From Pseudomonas pisciculturae (lineage in GTDB: Bacteria > Pseudomonadota > Gammaproteobacteria > Pseudomonadales > Pseudomonadaceae): DNA of 64,000 bases. The stretch covers positions 1-64,000 of the forward strand of contig NZ_JACVZE010000012.1 in NCBI RefSeq assembly GCF_015461805.1, given 5' to 3'. The notes beneath the pieces were generated by a model. The model saw only the letters and a list, made by a program, of their open reading frames with translations. It made no database searches and was not told the DNA's origin. Below, piece by piece: positions 52,372 through 60,032 of this stretch; the stretch's first letter is position 1, and each line of letters begins with the position of its first letter. A program made the translations under genes and the position numbers.

Positions 52372-53910
52372 ATGAATGCCCACAATGATTCAATCGACAT
52401 TGCCATCATCGGCTCAGGCTTTGCCGGGCTGTGCATGGCTATCAAGCTCAAGGAGGCCGGGTTTACCGACTTCTTGATTGCCGAACAGGCCGATAGCCTC
52501 GGCGGCACCTGGCGCGACAACCACTACCCTGGCTGCGCCTGCGATGTGCAGTCCCACGTGTATTCGTTTTCGTTTGCGCCCAACCCCGACTGGACCCGCC
52601 AGTTCGCACCGCAGGCGGAAATACGTGCCTATCTGGAGCAGTGCGCTGAACGTTTTGAGTTGGGGTCCTACCTGCGCTTTGGCATGGGCCTGGCGCGCGC
52701 CGTGTTTGATGAGGCGCAGCAACGCTGGCAACTGACCTTCAGCAATGGTCGCCAGGTCAGTGCACGGGTGCTGGTGTCGGGGATGGGCGGCCTGTCACGC
52801 CCGGCATTGCCGGCTATTCCAGGGCTCGACAGCTTCAAGGGCGAGCGCTTTCATTCCCAGCAGTGGAACCACGGCTATTCGCTCAAAGGCAAACGGGTCG
52901 CGGTAATCGGCACCGGGGCCAGCGCCATCCAGTTTGTGCCCCGGATCGCGCCGCAGGTGGCCCATCTGGATCTGTTCCAACGCACCCCGCCGTGGATCAT
53001 GCCCAAGCCCGACCGAGCGATTACGCCGCTCGAACGCTGGCTGTTCAAGCACCTGCCCTTCACCCAGCGGCTACTGCGCGGCGCCTTTTACTGGGCGCTG
53101 GAAGGTCGCGTGGTGGGCTTTGCCCTGCACCCGCGCTTGATGAACATGGTGCAGAAAATTGCCCTGCGTCATCTGCATAAACAAGTGGCGCGCCCTTCCC
53201 TGCGCAAGACCCTGACGCCGAGCTACACCATCGGCTGCAAGCGCGTGCTGATTTCCAATGACTACTACCCCGCCCTGACCCGCAGCAATGTGGAGGTGGT
53301 GACCCACCCGGTGTTGCGTGTCGAAGCCGATGGCGTGGTCACAGCGGACGGCATCAAGCACCCGGCGGACTGCCTGATATTCGGTACCGGTTTCCAGGCG
53401 ACCGACCCCCTGCCCCGCGACTGCATCATCGGGCGCGGTGGCGTCGACCTGATGGACACCTGGCACGACGGCGCCCATGCCTACAAGGGCACCACCGTGC
53501 CGGGCTATCCCAACCTGTTTCTGATTGTCGGGCCCAATACGGGCCTGGGGCACAACTCGATGATCCTGATGATCGAAGCCCAGGTCACTTACATCCTCGA
53601 CGCCCTTAAGCAAATGCAGCGGCATCGCATCGCAACCGTCGACGTCAAACCCGTGGTCGAAAGCGCTTACAACCAGCAGTTGCAGGCCAAGCTCCAGCGC
53701 ACCATCTGGAACACCGGAGGTTGCCAGAGTTGGTACCTCGACCCGCGCACCGGCAAAAACACCACCCTGTGGCCCGGCTCGACCTGGCGTTTCAAGCAGG
53801 TCACCCGGCAGTTTGCACTCAAGGATTATGTGGTCAGCCTGCGGCCGATCCCTGCGCCAGCCCAACCGGTTGCGGCGCCCCTCCCCTCTACAGAAGGCAG
53901 CCTGTCATGA
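52372..53910 (+). CDS. Flavin monooxygenase, Baeyer-Villiger/AlmA-like
   Basis: A 512-residue class B flavoprotein. FAD motif GSGFAG is at residues 14-19 and the NADPH motif GTGASA at 180-185. Between them FKGERFHSQQWNH (155-167) fits the Baeyer-Villiger fingerprint FxGxxxHxxxW, though Asn follows the Trp where Pro or Asp is usual. Relatives convert ketones to esters, and AlmA oxidises long-chain alkanes. It heads an operon with an SDR (four-base overlap) and a metal-dependent hydrolase, divergent from an alpha/beta hydrolase and near alkB. GGAG precedes the ATG. Confidence 0.87.
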   Translation: MNAHNDSIDIAIIGSGFAGLCMAIKLKEAGFTDFLIAEQADSLGGTWRDNHYPGCACDVQSHVYSFSFAPNPDWTRQFAPQAEIRAYLEQCAERFELGSYLRFGMGLARAVFDEAQQRWQLTFSNGRQVSARVLVSGMGGLSRPALPAIPGLDSFKGERFHSQQWNHGYSLKGKRVAVIGTGASAIQFVPRIAPQVAHLDLFQRTPPWIMPKPDRAITPLERWLFKHLPFTQRLLRGAFYWALEGRVVGFALHPRLMNMVQKIALRHLHKQVARPSLRKTLTPSYTIGCKRVLISNDYYPALTRSNVEVVTHPVLRVEADGVVTADGIKHPADCLIFGTGFQATDPLPRDCIIGRGGVDLMDTWHDGAHAYKGTTVPGYPNLFLIVGPNTGLGHNSMILMIEAQVTYILDALKQMQRHRIATVDVKPVVESAYNQQLQAKLQRTIWNTGGCQSWYLDPRTGKNTTLWPGSTWRFKQVTRQFALKDYVVSLRPIPAPAQPVAAPLPSTEGSLS

Positions 53911-54797
53911 AGTCATTCAACGGCCGCGTAGCCGCGATCACGGGCGCGGCATCCGGCATGGGTCGTTCCCTGGCGCTAGCCTTGGCGCGGGAGGGTTGCC
54001 ACCTGGCGCTGTCAGACAAAAACAGCCAAGGGCTGGAGCAGACGTTGGCGCTGATCAAAACGTCAACCCTGTCACCCGTGAACGTCACTATCCAAGTGCT
54101 GGATGTTTCGGACCGCCAGGCCATGGATGACTGGGCCGCTCGCTGCGTCGCCGAGCATGGCCAGGTCAACCTGGTGTTCAACAATGCCGGGGTGGCGCTG
54201 TCGAGTACGGTAGAAGGCGTGGGCTACGCCGACCTGGAGTGGATCGTTGGGATCAATTTCTGGGGCGTGGTCTATGGCACCAAAGCGTTCCTGCCCTACC
54301 TGAAAGCCTGCGGCGAAGGCCATGTGATCAACACCTCCAGCGTGTTCGGCCTGTTTGCCCAGCCCGGTATGAGCGGCTATAACGCCACCAAATTTGCCGT
54401 GCGTGGTTTCACCGAATCCCTTCGCCAGGAACTGGATATGCAGCGCTGCGGCGTCTCGGCCACCTGCGTACACCCCGGCGGTATTCGTACCGATATCTGC
54501 CGCAGCAGCCGTATCGACGCGAACATGACCGGTTTTCTGATCCACAGTGAACAACAGGCCCGCGCCGACTTCGAAAAGCTGTTTATCACCGATGCCGACC
54601 AGGCCGCCAAGGTCATCCTGCAGGGCGTACGCAAAAACAAACGCCGCGTGTTGATCGGCCGCGATGCGTATTGCCTCGACCTGCTCGCCCGCTGCCTGCC
54701 TGCGGCCTATCAAGCCCTGGTTGTGTTCGCCAGCAAGCGCATGGCGCCCAAGCCGCGCACGCCGGTGTATGAACCCAACGACGAGCCCCGACTCTGA
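53907..54797 (+). CDS. Short-chain dehydrogenase/reductase
   Basis: A 296-residue classical SDR with TGAASGMGRSLALAL at the N-terminus, NNAGVALSS near residue 92, and the catalytic YNATK near residue 157. The ATG overlaps the monooxygenase stop (ATGA), so the two are translated together. A long C-terminal extension (about 40 residues) is basic and may be membrane-associated. An alcohol or ketone partner for the monooxygenase is the simplest role. Confidence 0.88.
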   Translation: MKSFNGRVAAITGAASGMGRSLALALAREGCHLALSDKNSQGLEQTLALIKTSTLSPVNVTIQVLDVSDRQAMDDWAARCVAEHGQVNLVFNNAGVALSSTVEGVGYADLEWIVGINFWGVVYGTKAFLPYLKACGEGHVINTSSVFGLFAQPGMSGYNATKFAVRGFTESLRQELDMQRCGVSATCVHPGGIRTDICRSSRIDANMTGFLIHSEQQARADFEKLFITDADQAAKVILQGVRKNKRRVLIGRDAYCLDLLARCLPAAYQALVVFASKRMAPKPRTPVYEPNDEPRL

Positions 54798-54812
54798 ACA
54801 GGAGTACGCACT

Positions 54813-55655
54813 ATGTTGCCTATCCGTCGCGATATCCGCTTTGCCCTGCCCCCCGAGCGCATCACCGACTGGCATGAACAAGGCCCGTTCATCACGCATT
54901 TTTTTAATGCGCTGTCGCTGCTGTTTCCCCAGGGCGAGTTGTTTTTCATGGACAGCGTGCGGCACTACCGCCAAGACATCCACGACCCCGAGTTGAAAAA
55001 GGAGATCCAGGGGTTTATCGGCCAGGAGGCCATGCACAGCCGCGAACACGTGGCCTATAACGACCTGCTGCAAGCTGCCGGGCTGCCGGCGCACACCCTG
55101 GATCGCCGTCTCAAATTCATCCTCGACCTGCAAAAGAAACACTTCGCGCCGTCGTTCAACCTGGCGATCACCATTGCCCTGGAGCACTACACGGCGATGC
55201 TGGCCGAGATCCTGCTCAGCGACCCCACGCGCTTTGGCGACTCGCTCAAGGGCTATCAACAAATGTGGTACTGGCACGCTCTCGAAGAAACCGAGCACAA
55301 AGCCGTGGCCTTTGATGTCTGGAACACCGTGATCACGCCCGGGCCCAAACGCTACCTGCTGCGTACCGGCACCATGCTGACCACCACGGTGTTCTTTTGG
55401 CTGGTGGTGCTGGACTTTCACGTGCGGCTGCTGATCGCTGACCGCAAGGCGGTGGGGTTCTGGAAAGGCCTGTGGCGCATGCTCAAGTTTCTATACGGGC
55501 CCAAAGGCGTATTCCCACGGATGCTGCGGCCGTGGCTGCACTACTTCAAACCGGGGTTTCACCCGTGGGACCACGACAACCGCGAGCGCCTGGCGCGCCT
55601 CTATGATTTGGTGGATGAAATCGAACAGACCCAGCGCGGTGCTGACCCTGCCTAG
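54813..55655 (+). CDS. Predicted metal-dependent hydrolase (PF10118-like)
   Basis: A 280-residue protein with Glu/His-rich motifs on separate helices: IGQEAMHSREH near residue 68, ALEHYTAMLAE near 125, and WHALEETEHKAVAFD near 157. These look like a ferritin-type di-metal centre, though the family is annotated as a metal-dependent hydrolase. It lies 15 bases after the SDR and is the last gene of the operon. The same trio of flavin monooxygenase, SDR and this protein recurs in lipid- or hydrocarbon-using bacteria, as I recall. Confidence 0.78.
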   Translation: MLPIRRDIRFALPPERITDWHEQGPFITHFFNALSLLFPQGELFFMDSVRHYRQDIHDPELKKEIQGFIGQEAMHSREHVAYNDLLQAAGLPAHTLDRRLKFILDLQKKHFAPSFNLAITIALEHYTAMLAEILLSDPTRFGDSLKGYQQMWYWHALEETEHKAVAFDVWNTVITPGPKRYLLRTGTMLTTTVFFWLVVLDFHVRLLIADRKAVGFWKGLWRMLKFLYGPKGVFPRMLRPWLHYFKPGFHPWDHDNRERLARLYDLVDEIEQTQRGADPA

Positions 55656-55691
55656 ATTACCGCCCGGTTAGTTTGCCGAACTCCGTTCAAC

Positions 55692-55783
55692 GTGTGGGAG
55701 CGGGCTTGCTCGCGAATGCGGGCTGTCAGTTAACGGATCCATTGGCTGACCCACCGCTTTCACGAGCAAGCCCGCTCCCACAT
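55692..55783. repeat. REPIN, second type (GGGAGCGGG)
   Basis: Paired REPs with GTGGGAGCGGGCTTGCTCGC and an inverted partner carrying one change (TTTCACGAGC). It lies between convergent genes. Confidence 0.85.
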
Positions 55784-55805
55784 TCAGATCGTGTACATCA
55801 GCCAA

Positions 55806-57881
55806 CTAAGCCTCAGCCAACGCCGCACGCTCACGAACAAACCCTTGCAACTGATCCCCCGGCAGCGCCTTGCTGTAATACCAACCCTGGATAAACAACT
55901 CGCCCCCGGTATTCAGAAAGGCCAACTGCTCGGCCGTTTCCACGCCCTCAACCACCACGCCGAGGTTGAGTGCTTCGCAAAAACGCAGCATACCCGTCAG
56001 TACCTGAGCCCCCTTGGGGTCGTGCTGGGCCACAACAAAACTGCGGTCGATCTTGATGAAATCCACCGGGAATTGGTGCAGGTAACTCAAGGCTGAAAAC
56101 CCGGTGCCGAAGTCATCGATGTAGACCTTGGCGCCGATAGCTTGCAGCTTGCCGATGGTCTGGCGCGTTGCCGGGGTATCGCCGACCAGCGCATCTTCGG
56201 TGATTTCTACCGACACCTGCCCATGGGCCTGGGCGAGGATCTGCACAAGGCGCTCGCCATACGCGGCATCGGTCAGGGTCGCGCTGGAAATGTTGATAGT
56301 CATCGGCAAAGCAAAACCAAGTTTCTGCCATGTCTGGTACTGGCGCACTGCCTCGGAGGCGACCCACACATCGACATCCGGCATCAAGCGCGCCTGGGCC
56401 AGCCATTGCAGGAACTCCCAGGGCGAATGCACGGTGCCCTTGGCGTCGCGGGCACGCATCAGCGCTTCGCAGCCGGTACACAGGCCGGTGCGGGTCGATA
56501 CCTGAGGCTGGAATTCAAGGTAGAACTCGTAGTCGCTGATCTGCTGGATATGGCTCAATTCGCTGGCCTGGCGTGCGAGGGTCTTGTGGGCCGCCAGCAC
56601 CGGGTCCATCTCGCGCAGCCGGCCCATTTCCTCAAGGCCGCGAAAGGTCATGTCCAGGGACTTGAGGTACACCGTGCCGCCCTCGGTAGCTTGGCGATGG
56701 ATCGCACGCACATACGGCGCATACACCAAGGTGCCCACGCCCAATAACACCAACTGCAACACCACCGCGGCCATATCGCCGTGGGTACTCAAATAAGCAT
56801 TGAGCAGCACCGGCGCGGTAAACGGCACGCTTGCGACGGCTGGCGATACCCACCCCAACAGCACCACCGTCAATGCCAGCATCGTGTTGATCGCCGGCAC
56901 CAGCAAAAACGGGATGAACAGGCGCGGGTTGAGGATGATCGGCAAGCCGAACAGCAACACCTCACTGACGTTGAACAGCGATAACGGTAAGCTCGCCATC
57001 GCTAACAGGCGCATTGATTGGCTTTTGGAAAACAGCAGGATCGCCACCAACAGACACAACGCGCCGCCCGAGCCACCGATAAACCCAAAGCTCCCCAACA
57101 AGCCGCTGTTCAATACGTATTTGATCGGCTCCCCAGCTGCCAGTGCCGCACCGTTGAGTACGACCGCCTGGTCCAGCACATCGAACAGCGGCTGCAGGGC
57201 ATATACGCCGTGAATGCCGAAAAACCACAGCAGGGAGTTCATCAGGGTCACAAACAGACCGCTGCCATAGGGCGACTCTAACGCGCCAAGAACGTGGGGC
57301 CCCTGAAGCTGCGCCACATAGGGCACCTGTAACAGCAAGGACAACACCACAACCAACACCAGTGCGGTAATAGCCCCTGGCAGTACCATATTGATGGCGC
57401 CCCTGAGGTTGTGCCCCACCAGCTCTTGGTTGACTAAGCGTGTCCAACGGTAGCGGTGCAACCAGGCAATGGCCGGTACATTGAGCAGAGGCGAGGCAAT
57501 GGCAATAAACAGGACAAAGGTGGCTGACGCCCTGGGATACTCGCGCAGGATAAACGTCGCCACCACCACGTGGGCCAGACATAGAAATGCCACTGGCAGC
57601 TGCGGCAGGCGGTGCTGGATTGCCAGCATGTAGCCGATGGAGGCAGCCACCAACAACGGGATCACTGAGCTGATCTGGTTGTGCAGCCCCGAAAGAAAGG
57701 CCACCACCTGCGGGTCCAAGCCCAACACCCGCGCGCACTCGGACAGGATCAGAAAGCCTGCCGACACCAGCAGGCACGGCAATATCCACAAGAGCCCTTC
57801 GCGAATCGCACGCAACGATTCGGTGCTGGCCAAGGCGGCCAGACGTTGGGTGAAGAAAAGCTTGAAAAGCGTTTGCGCCAT
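55806..57881 (-). CDS. PTS-IIC-like membrane domain fused to an EAL domain
   Basis: A 691-residue inner-membrane protein. Residues about 15-400 form a multi-span domain resembling the cellobiose/lactose-type PTS EIIC permease (LNSGLLGSFGFIGGSGGALCLL, LFNVSEVLLFGLPIILNP). Residues about 440-690 are a complete EAL cyclic-di-GMP phosphodiesterase domain with CEALMR, VSVEITEDAL and YIDDFGTGFSALSYL (Asp-Asp metal site). The membrane part likely acts as a sugar sensor rather than a transporter, since no PTS IIA/IIB gene is near. It would lower cyclic-di-GMP in response to a ligand. Confidence 0.88.
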   Translation of the reverse strand: MAQTLFKLFFTQRLAALASTESLRAIREGLLWILPCLLVSAGFLILSECARVLGLDPQVVAFLSGLHNQISSVIPLLVAASIGYMLAIQHRLPQLPVAFLCLAHVVVATFILREYPRASATFVLFIAIASPLLNVPAIAWLHRYRWTRLVNQELVGHNLRGAINMVLPGAITALVLVVVLSLLLQVPYVAQLQGPHVLGALESPYGSGLFVTLMNSLLWFFGIHGVYALQPLFDVLDQAVVLNGAALAAGEPIKYVLNSGLLGSFGFIGGSGGALCLLVAILLFSKSQSMRLLAMASLPLSLFNVSEVLLFGLPIILNPRLFIPFLLVPAINTMLALTVVLLGWVSPAVASVPFTAPVLLNAYLSTHGDMAAVVLQLVLLGVGTLVYAPYVRAIHRQATEGGTVYLKSLDMTFRGLEEMGRLREMDPVLAAHKTLARQASELSHIQQISDYEFYLEFQPQVSTRTGLCTGCEALMRARDAKGTVHSPWEFLQWLAQARLMPDVDVWVASEAVRQYQTWQKLGFALPMTINISSATLTDAAYGERLVQILAQAHGQVSVEITEDALVGDTPATRQTIGKLQAIGAKVYIDDFGTGFSALSYLHQFPVDFIKIDRSFVVAQHDPKGAQVLTGMLRFCEALNLGVVVEGVETAEQLAFLNTGGELFIQGWYYSKALPGDQLQGFVRERAALAEA

Positions 57882-58135
57882 GACCCGTCCCTCTGCCCAC
57901 GCCTGCGTCCCTGGAAGGCAGGGTCGAAAACACCGAGGCTAACGCTACACGTCCTTGCACTACGAGAGAAAGCCTTTTGCCATCTATCCAGGTTTTTTTT
58001 ACGCTACGGATATGGCCGCCTTAGGGGTTCCCCCGATATCCGGATTTTCAGACCTGAGCCACCCCCGAATCTGCTTCAATGGGTAGCAAAGGAATATTGC
58101 CTGCTACGGCAGCAGCCACCCAGGAGACACGCTTG

Positions 58136-58477
58136 ATGCAAGACACGCTTTCACCGCCTGGCGAAAACCACCAACTGGCGCTGGATATATTCCTGGCGCA
58201 GCACCCCGAGGTCGCCGCACAACTGGACACGTTGAACCCCCTGGCCGCCCAGGCCAAGGGTGAAACCCAAGCGCAATACCGCGCCGAACGCCTGCATGAA
58301 GCCTTCGAAGCGGAGGCCGAACATCAGGGGCTGTTTGCTTGGGAGCTGACCCTCAAGCTGACCACAGACTCTCCCGAAGCGTTTGAAGCACAACGTCTTG
58401 AAGTGCACAAGGAAGTGGCGCAAATGGCCGGGCTCAGTTGGGTCGAATACTGCCAGCTGCATGATTTGACAGGGTGA
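58136..58477 (+). CDS. Small helical hypothetical protein (DUF6388-like)
   Basis: A 113-residue soluble, mostly helical, acidic protein. AGGAGA lies eight bases upstream of ATG 58136; the frame starts earlier at 58079 but that part is not conserved in appearance. It resembles the DUF6388 family of pseudomonads (EAEAEHQGLFAWELTLKL, LSWVEYCQLHDL), from memory. It ends eight bases from the convergent kinase gene. Function unknown. Confidence 0.65.
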   Translation: MQDTLSPPGENHQLALDIFLAQHPEVAAQLDTLNPLAAQAKGETQAQYRAERLHEAFEAEAEHQGLFAWELTLKLTTDSPEAFEAQRLEVHKEVAQMAGLSWVEYCQLHDLTG

Positions 58478-58485
58478 CGTCTCAA

Positions 58486-59328
58486 CTAAAGGAACCAACG
58501 ACGGCGCCCACGCGCCATGGCTTCACGCAATTCGGTGACAGATACGATTCGGCGCTCAGGGTCGGTGCTCAACGCTGAACGTAATGCTGACCAACAATGC
58601 GGGGGCAATTGCCGAGGTCTTGGTAACTGCTGGTTACACTGATGATCACCGAGCCGCCGACCATGAGCGAGTTCGTACAGCACGCAGGCGGCACCATACA
58701 CATCGGTGCTGACCGACAGGTCGCCGCCGGCCATCAGTTCTGGCGCGGCATACGCCGGCGTCCAGGCATGCAGACGGCTACGACTCAAGCCAGGAAGCCC
58801 GGCCGCCGTTTTCAGCTCGGAGTGGCCCAGGCCAAAGTCGAACAGCCGCAGCCCCTGCTCACCCAACATAATATTGGCCGGTTTCACATCGCCATGCAGT
58901 ACGCCTTGCTGATGGCTGTAGGCAAGAGCATCCAAGAGCTGCAAGGCCATCGGTTGCAGTTCGTGCCAAGGCAAGCCACTTGGACACTCCACCAGCAGGT
59001 TGTCCAGCGTCATGCCATGCATCAACTCCATGGTAAAGAAGGCGAGCTGGTGAGCGGTGTCGACTTCAAAAGAAAACACGCGTACCACATGTTCATGGCG
59101 CAGGCTGCGGGTCAGGGCGAATTCGCTGTACAGCAACAGGTGTGCATCAGGAGACTCCGAAAATGTCTCACTTAGCAGTTTCAATGCCACGCTGGAGTCG
59201 GGCTCTCCCAACACGTCATGCAACAGGTCGCGGGCACGATAAACGATACCCATCCCCCCTGTACCCAAGACTCGCTCAAGTTGATAGCGTCCAGCCAGTA
59301 ACGTCGGTGGGCCGGCCGGCGCGCTCAT
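58486..59328 (-). CDS. stk1: Serine/threonine protein kinase of a type VI cluster
   Basis: A 280-residue Hanks-type kinase. The Gly loop GTGGMGIVYRARD, the Lys in VALKLLSE, the catalytic HGDVKPANIML and DFGLG are all present, so it should be active. It has no membrane span. It follows a PP2C phosphatase by ATGA overlap, after tssM and tssL, the order tssL-tssM-stp1-stk1 seen at one end of the P. aeruginosa H2-T6SS. It probably controls assembly of the secretion system by phosphorylating a component such as Fha. Confidence 0.87.
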   Translation of the reverse strand: MSAPAGPPTLLAGRYQLERVLGTGGMGIVYRARDLLHDVLGEPDSSVALKLLSETFSESPDAHLLLYSEFALTRSLRHEHVVRVFSFEVDTAHQLAFFTMELMHGMTLDNLLVECPSGLPWHELQPMALQLLDALAYSHQQGVLHGDVKPANIMLGEQGLRLFDFGLGHSELKTAAGLPGLSRSRLHAWTPAYAAPELMAGGDLSVSTDVYGAACVLYELAHGRRLGDHQCNQQLPRPRQLPPHCWSALRSALSTDPERRIVSVTELREAMARGRRRWFL

Positions 59329-60032
59329 GGTTGCACCACCACTGCGGTGAGGTCGTCCCCTGCGGGCCCTCGCAACACGTCGCTGAACAACCGGGCCACC
59401 ACTTGCCTTGGTGTACCCGCATTCATCGCGCGCCCAAGGTCGCTGTAGCTCAGGTTTTGGTACAAGCCGTCACTGCATAAAAGAAACACGTCCCCAGGAT
59501 GAATACTGAGCTCCAACACCTCAAGGCTCAGCGGCTGACGGGCACCGATTGCACGGGTCAAGGCGCGGGCACCAGGTTGAGCCCGGGCCTGCTCCAGGCT
59601 CAACTGCTGCTTATCCATGAGCTGCTGCAGCAAGGAATGGTCCCGCGACAGTTGGTACAGGCGCTGCCCTCGCCAGAGGTAGCAGCGACTATCTCCCGCC
59701 CAGATACAGGCAGCTCGACTGCCTTCGAGCAGTAAGGCAACCACGGTGCTGCCCATGATGTCCGGCATGCCACCCTGCCCCAGTCGGCTATCGAGTATCC
59801 GCAGGCATCGTCGCACCCCCTCGATACGCTGATCCAAGGTGCCGTGCCCTGACAACGAAGCCAGGCTACTGATGACCCATTGGCTTGCCACGTCCCCCGA
59901 CCGGTGGCCACCCATGCCATCGGCCACTGCCCAGCAACCGCGTTCAGGGCAGTCGAGGTACGCGTCCTCATTGCGCTCACGCCTCTTGCCGCGCGTGGTT
60001 CGTCCGGCGCTACGCCACACTGGCTGGCTCAT
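59325..60032 (-). CDS. stp1: PP2C-family protein phosphatase of a type VI cluster
   Basis: A 235-residue phosphatase. The metal-binding motifs are NEDAYLD, ADGMGGH, CSDGLYQNL and GDDLTAVV. It reverses the action of the adjacent kinase. The start at 60032 (MSQPVWRS) overlaps the tssM stop (ATGA); the longer frame to 60203 lies inside tssM and is rejected. Cytosolic. The neighbourhood fits the H2-T6SS threonine-phosphorylation switch. Confidence 0.9.
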   Translation of the reverse strand: MSQPVWRSAGRTTRGKRRERNEDAYLDCPERGCWAVADGMGGHRSGDVASQWVISSLASLSGHGTLDQRIEGVRRCLRILDSRLGQGGMPDIMGSTVVALLLEGSRAACIWAGDSRCYLWRGQRLYQLSRDHSLLQQLMDKQQLSLEQARAQPGARALTRAIGARQPLSLEVLELSIHPGDVFLLCSDGLYQNLSYSDLGRAMNAGTPRQVVARLFSDVLRGPAGDDLTAVVVQP

